A stretch of DNA of 43,636 nucleotides, taken from positions 1 to 43,636 of the forward strand of contig JALEHY010000030.1 of assembly GCA_022770425.1 (NCBI GenBank). The letters run 5' to 3'. How positions within the stretch are numbered: the first letter of the stretch is position 1; every line of letters starts with the position of its first letter. The notes below the pieces were generated by a model. That model ran no database searches, had not been told where the DNA came from, and worked only from the letters and a program-made list of their open reading frames with translations. Source of the stretch: Parvimonas sp. (GTDB taxonomy: Bacteria > Bacillota > Clostridia > Tissierellales > Peptoniphilaceae). Of the stretch, positions 40,889-43,636 are shown one piece after another. A program made the position numbers and the translations under genes.

Positions 40889-41584
40889 ATGGCATTTTTG
40901 AGAAATTTGGTGGGAATGTTATTGAAATTTATATACGAAGGGGTAAGTTCTGTATTTCCTATTGAACCTGCAACCGTGTCGTATCTTGCAATTACAATAA
41001 TAGTTATTTCAATAATTTTTAAAATTATTTTATTCCCTGTATTCTTAAGTACAATAAAAAATCAAAAGCTGACTGCAAAATTTGCGGCGGAACAAAATAA
41101 GATAAGAGAGAAATTTAAACACGATCCACAAGCTATGAACAAAAAACTTATGGAATTTCAAAAGGAACATGGTATAAAACAATTGGGTGGTTGCCTTCCG
41201 ATGATTTTACAACTTGTTTTGGTTTTAGCGATGTTTGGTGTTATGAGGGAACCTTTACTGTACATTTTTGGTGATGCTAATGCACAGGTTGCTCAAAATT
41301 TCTTATGGATCAGTGATTTATCAAAACCGGATCCCCTTTTATACGGGTTACCTTTGATAAATGCAATAACACAGTATTTGTATCTTGATATGTCAAATAA
41401 AGATCAGGCTGATAATCCGGGAGCAAAACAAATGGAAACAATGAAGTATATTTTCCCTGTGGTTATATTCTTTTCCGCAAGATCATTTTCTGCGGGACTT
41501 GCACTTTACTGGGCTTGTACAAATGTTGTTGAAATAGTGTTAAGACTAATTTTTAATGCTTATCAAAAGAAAAAAGAAAGTTAA
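40889..41584 (+). CDS. yidC: Membrane protein insertase YidC/Oxa1
   Basis: 231 residues. The five-span Oxa1/YidC core has the coiled loop KNQKLTAKFAAEQNKIREKF and a KHDPQAMNKKLMEFQKEHG segment, followed by GGCLPMILQLVLVLAMF. No lipobox is seen, unlike many Firmicutes SpoIIIJ/YidC1. The ATG at 40889 follows AGGAGG; a TTG at 40886 is possible. It inserts proteins in the cytoplasmic membrane. Confidence 0.95.
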   Translation: MAFLRNLVGMLLKFIYEGVSSVFPIEPATVSYLAITIIVISIIFKIILFPVFLSTIKNQKLTAKFAAEQNKIREKFKHDPQAMNKKLMEFQKEHGIKQLGGCLPMILQLVLVLAMFGVMREPLLYIFGDANAQVAQNFLWISDLSKPDPLLYGLPLINAITQYLYLDMSNKDQADNPGAKQMETMKYIFPVVIFFSARSFSAGLALYWACTNVVEIVLRLIFNAYQKKKES

Positions 41585-41620
41585 AAGTTTAAAATAAATT
41601 ATTTAAGGAAGGTTAAGGTT

Positions 41621-42307
41621 ATGGTTATAAGAAAATCAGCAAAAACTATTGATGAAGCCGTAAAACTTGCTTTAGATGAACTTAATGTAAAAATTGAACA
41701 AGTTGATATAAATATTTTACAAAATCCTAAATCAGGCTTTTTGGGTTTTGGTTCAAAACCTGCTTTGGTAGAGGTTTCTCTAAAGGAAGAAAAAAAAGTT
41801 GTTGATGAAGTAAGTTCTGATTTTAAAAAAGTTGAGTTTTCAAATGAAGTTGTAAGTGAAGAGGCAGAAAAAATTAAGATTTTTTTACTTAATTTAATTA
41901 CAAAGATGGGAACAAGCGGAGAAATCTTTGTTAATGAAGATGAAGAATCCATAAGTTTTAATATAGAAAATTCTGAAGATTTCAAGATGTTAATAGGAAA
42001 AAACGGAGATACTTTAGAAAGTATCCAATACATTTTAAATATTTTTGCAAGAAGAAATATTTCCTTAGAAAAGAGAATTTACTTTGATGTAAATGAATAC
42101 AAAGTAAAAAAAGAAGAAAACATCAGACAAATGGCTATGACTTTTGCTAAGAAAGCTATAAAGTATAAAAAAATTATGAGACTTAAACCTATGAATGCTT
42201 ATGAAAGAAGAATAGTTCACGCAACTCTTCATAACATGAAAGGCGTTTTTACTGTTAGCGAAGGCGATGAACCATACAGAAAGGTTGTTATTAAACCTAA
42301 GTATTAA
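41621..42307 (+). CDS. khpB: KhpB/Jag RNA-binding protein
   Basis: 228 residues. The Jag_N domain (about 1-50) has SAKTIDEAVKLAL and PKSGFLGFGSKPALVEV. The KH domain (about 105-150) has MLIGKNGDTLESIQYILNIF, and the R3H domain (about 165-228) has KPMNAYERRIVHATLHN. With KhpA it forms an RNA chaperone that affects cell elongation and small RNAs. AAGGAAGG lies upstream. Position after yidC is conserved. Confidence 0.95.
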   Translation: MVIRKSAKTIDEAVKLALDELNVKIEQVDINILQNPKSGFLGFGSKPALVEVSLKEEKKVVDEVSSDFKKVEFSNEVVSEEAEKIKIFLLNLITKMGTSGEIFVNEDEESISFNIENSEDFKMLIGKNGDTLESIQYILNIFARRNISLEKRIYFDVNEYKVKKEENIRQMAMTFAKKAIKYKKIMRLKPMNAYERRIVHATLHNMKGVFTVSEGDEPYRKVVIKPKY

Positions 42308-42349
42308 AATTTTGAAAATTATAAAATTGTAAAAAGTATTAGAAATTTA

Positions 42350-42374
42350 AGAACGCCTAAGCGTTCTTTTTTTT
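42350..42374 (+). terminator. Terminator touching the mnmE ribosome site
   Basis: GAACGC CTAA GCGTTC (42351-42366) with eight T (42367-42374). The next base starts the mnmE ribosome site GGAGGA. Confidence 0.88.
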
Positions 42375-42383
42375 GGAGGAATT

Positions 42384-43636
42384 ATGGAAAAAACGATAGT
42401 CGCTATTGCCACAGCAACAGGTGAGGCAGGAATCGGAATAGTTAGACTTAGCGGAGAAAGTTCAGTAGAAACGGTTAAAAAGATTTTTCGTCCTTTAGAT
42501 AAAAAACAGATAGATAAAAGTCAAAACAAGTTGATGAAGTACGGGCATATTTATGATAATGATGAGTTAGTTGATGAGGTTATGGTTTGTTTTATGTTTG
42601 CACCTCATACTTATACAAGAGAAGATGTAGTCGAAATTTATACACACGGCGGGATTGTTTGTCTAAAAAGAGTTTTAAATTCTTGTTTAAAAAACGGAGC
42701 TGTTTTAGCGGAAAAAGGAGAATTTACAAAAAGAGCTTTTTTAAACGGAAGACTTGATTTATCTCAGGCAGAAGGTGTTATAGACCTTATAAAAGCAAAA
42801 ACGTCAGCATCACATAAAAGTGCTTTAAATCAACTTGAAGGACATTTAGGTAAAAAAATTAAAGAATTTAGAGAAATTGTTTTGGATATTTTAAGTTTTG
42901 TTGAATATTCAATAAATTTTACTGAAGATATGCAAGAGGATTTACCGCTTGACAATGTTATTTTAAAGACAGAACATCTTTTGACTCAAATGAAAGAACT
43001 GCTAAACAGTTCAAATCAAGGAAAGATTTTAAGAGATGGGCTTAATGTTTCGATAATAGGAAAACCGAATGTAGGTAAATCTTCACTTTTAAACAGAATT
43101 TTAAAACAAGAAAGAGCGATAGTTACAGATATTGCCGGAACTACAAGAGATTTGATAAATGAAGATGTGGAGCTTAAAGGAATCAGATTAAATATTAATG
43201 ATACTGCGGGGATAAGAGAAACAGAGGATGTTGTTGAAAAAATAGGGGTTGAAAAATCAATAGAGGCGAGTGAAACGGCAGACCTTAATTTAGTTATCTT
43301 TGATATCTCGAGAAGTTTTGATGAAGAAGATGAAAAAATAATAGAAATTGCAAACAGAAAAAAATCTATCGGTATATTAAATAAAGTTGATTTAGAAAGA
43401 GTTTTGGTAGTTTCTGCTTTGAAAGAAAAAATAAATTTTCCGCTTTTAGAAATTTCTGCACTTGAAAACAGAGGTATCGACAAACTTGAAGATACAATAA
43501 CGGATATGTTTTTTGACGGGAAAATAGAAATTGAAAATAAGGCTTTGATAACAAATGTCAGACATCAAAACAATTTAAGATGTGCATTTGAATTTTTACA
43601 GTCGTTTTTAGAAGATATAAAAAATTCAGTGCCTAT
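42384..43636 (+). CDS. mnmE: tRNA modification GTPase MnmE (3' end beyond window)
   Basis: First 417 residues. The N-terminal domain binds a folate (MEKTIVAIATATGEAGIGIVRLSG, then FTKRAFLNGRLDLSQAEGV). The inserted G domain has GKPNVGKSS, GTTRD, DTAGIRET and NKVD motifs. The C-terminal helical part continues (TNVRHQNNLRCA). The final CxGK motif is beyond the edge. With MnmG it modifies the wobble uridine of certain tRNAs. GGAGGA precedes the ATG, immediately after a terminator. Confidence 0.96.
   Translation, partial: MEKTIVAIATATGEAGIGIVRLSGESSVETVKKIFRPLDKKQIDKSQNKLMKYGHIYDNDELVDEVMVCFMFAPHTYTREDVVEIYTHGGIVCLKRVLNSCLKNGAVLAEKGEFTKRAFLNGRLDLSQAEGVIDLIKAKTSASHKSALNQLEGHLGKKIKEFREIVLDILSFVEYSINFTEDMQEDLPLDNVILKTEHLLTQMKELLNSSNQGKILRDGLNVSIIGKPNVGKSSLLNRILKQERAIVTDIAGTTRDLINEDVELKGIRLNINDTAGIRETEDVVEKIGVEKSIEASETADLNLVIFDISRSFDEEDEKIIEIANRKKSIGILNKVDLERVLVVSALKEKINFPLLEISALENRGIDKLEDTITDMFFDGKIEIENKALITNVRHQNNLRCAFEFLQSFLEDIKNSVP

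Noticed and set aside
1..43636. tRNA, rRNA, CRISPR, prophage or insertion sequences
   Set aside because: Looked for in the gaps by eye; no cloverleaf, spacer array, transposase or flanking duplication was recognised.

Overview
The window is the replication-origin region of a very AT-rich, low-GC Gram-positive bacterium. Gene order, strong AGGAGG ribosome sites, sortase-type surface proteins, paired c-di-AMP receptors and the absence of obvious sporulation genes fit an anaerobic coccus of the Peptoniphilaceae (Tissierellia). Parvimonas is my best guess, by inference only. No rRNA, tRNA, CRISPR array, prophage or insertion sequence was seen.

Layout. 1-2548 (minus): a folate unit, with a promoter, a tetrahydrofolate riboswitch with its own terminator, an SLC13/DASS-type transporter, then folP running off the left edge. 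2563-6157 (minus): a HAD phosphatase with a small membrane protein, then bofA-like, tmk, two PII-like c-di-AMP receptors, holB and an overlooked 42-aa membrane protein. 6302-10058 (plus): mtnN, an ABC ATPase homologue that has lost its catalytic residues, its membrane partner, and glpK. 10068-15476 (minus): a secreted protein with a probable frameshifted tail, and a very large thioester/Cna-B adhesin split by a frameshift. 15531-18341 (minus): a MurT-like ligase and an NlpC/P60 endopeptidase under WalR-like boxes. 18394-24439 (plus): two parS sites, parA, parB, cysteine desulfurase, DUF4446, a lipid kinase, pta and a GNAT enzyme. 24499-25379 (minus): a membrane-anchored coiled-coil protein. 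25586-29426 (plus): pstS, a mini transcription unit with tiny ORFs, then pstCAB. 29514-39464 (minus): dnaA, dnaN, yaaA, recF, gyrB and gyrA, followed with almost no gaps by rsbV, rsbW and sigB. 40035-43636 (plus): rpmH, rnpA, yidD, yidC, khpB (jag) and mnmE (cut by the right edge).

The origin is bipartite. The dnaA-dnaN gap carries a DnaA box, a G cluster and a six-unit DnaA-trio beside an AT-rich stretch. The rpmH-dnaA gap carries a cluster of consensus TTATCCACA boxes. Forks therefore leave near 37.8 kb. dnaA to sigB and rpmH to mnmE are co-oriented with replication, whereas 18.6-29.4 kb and 6.3-10.0 kb are head-on.

The most novel lead is the riboswitch-controlled transporter: an SLC13-like carrier placed under tetrahydrofolate control and co-transcribed with folP, a candidate for uptake of folate or of a folate precursor. 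Other leads are the catalytically dead ABC ATPase, WalR-like boxes on the endopeptidase gene, the mini-ORF unit inside the pst locus, the RsbW lacking its ATP box, and the frameshifted adhesin.
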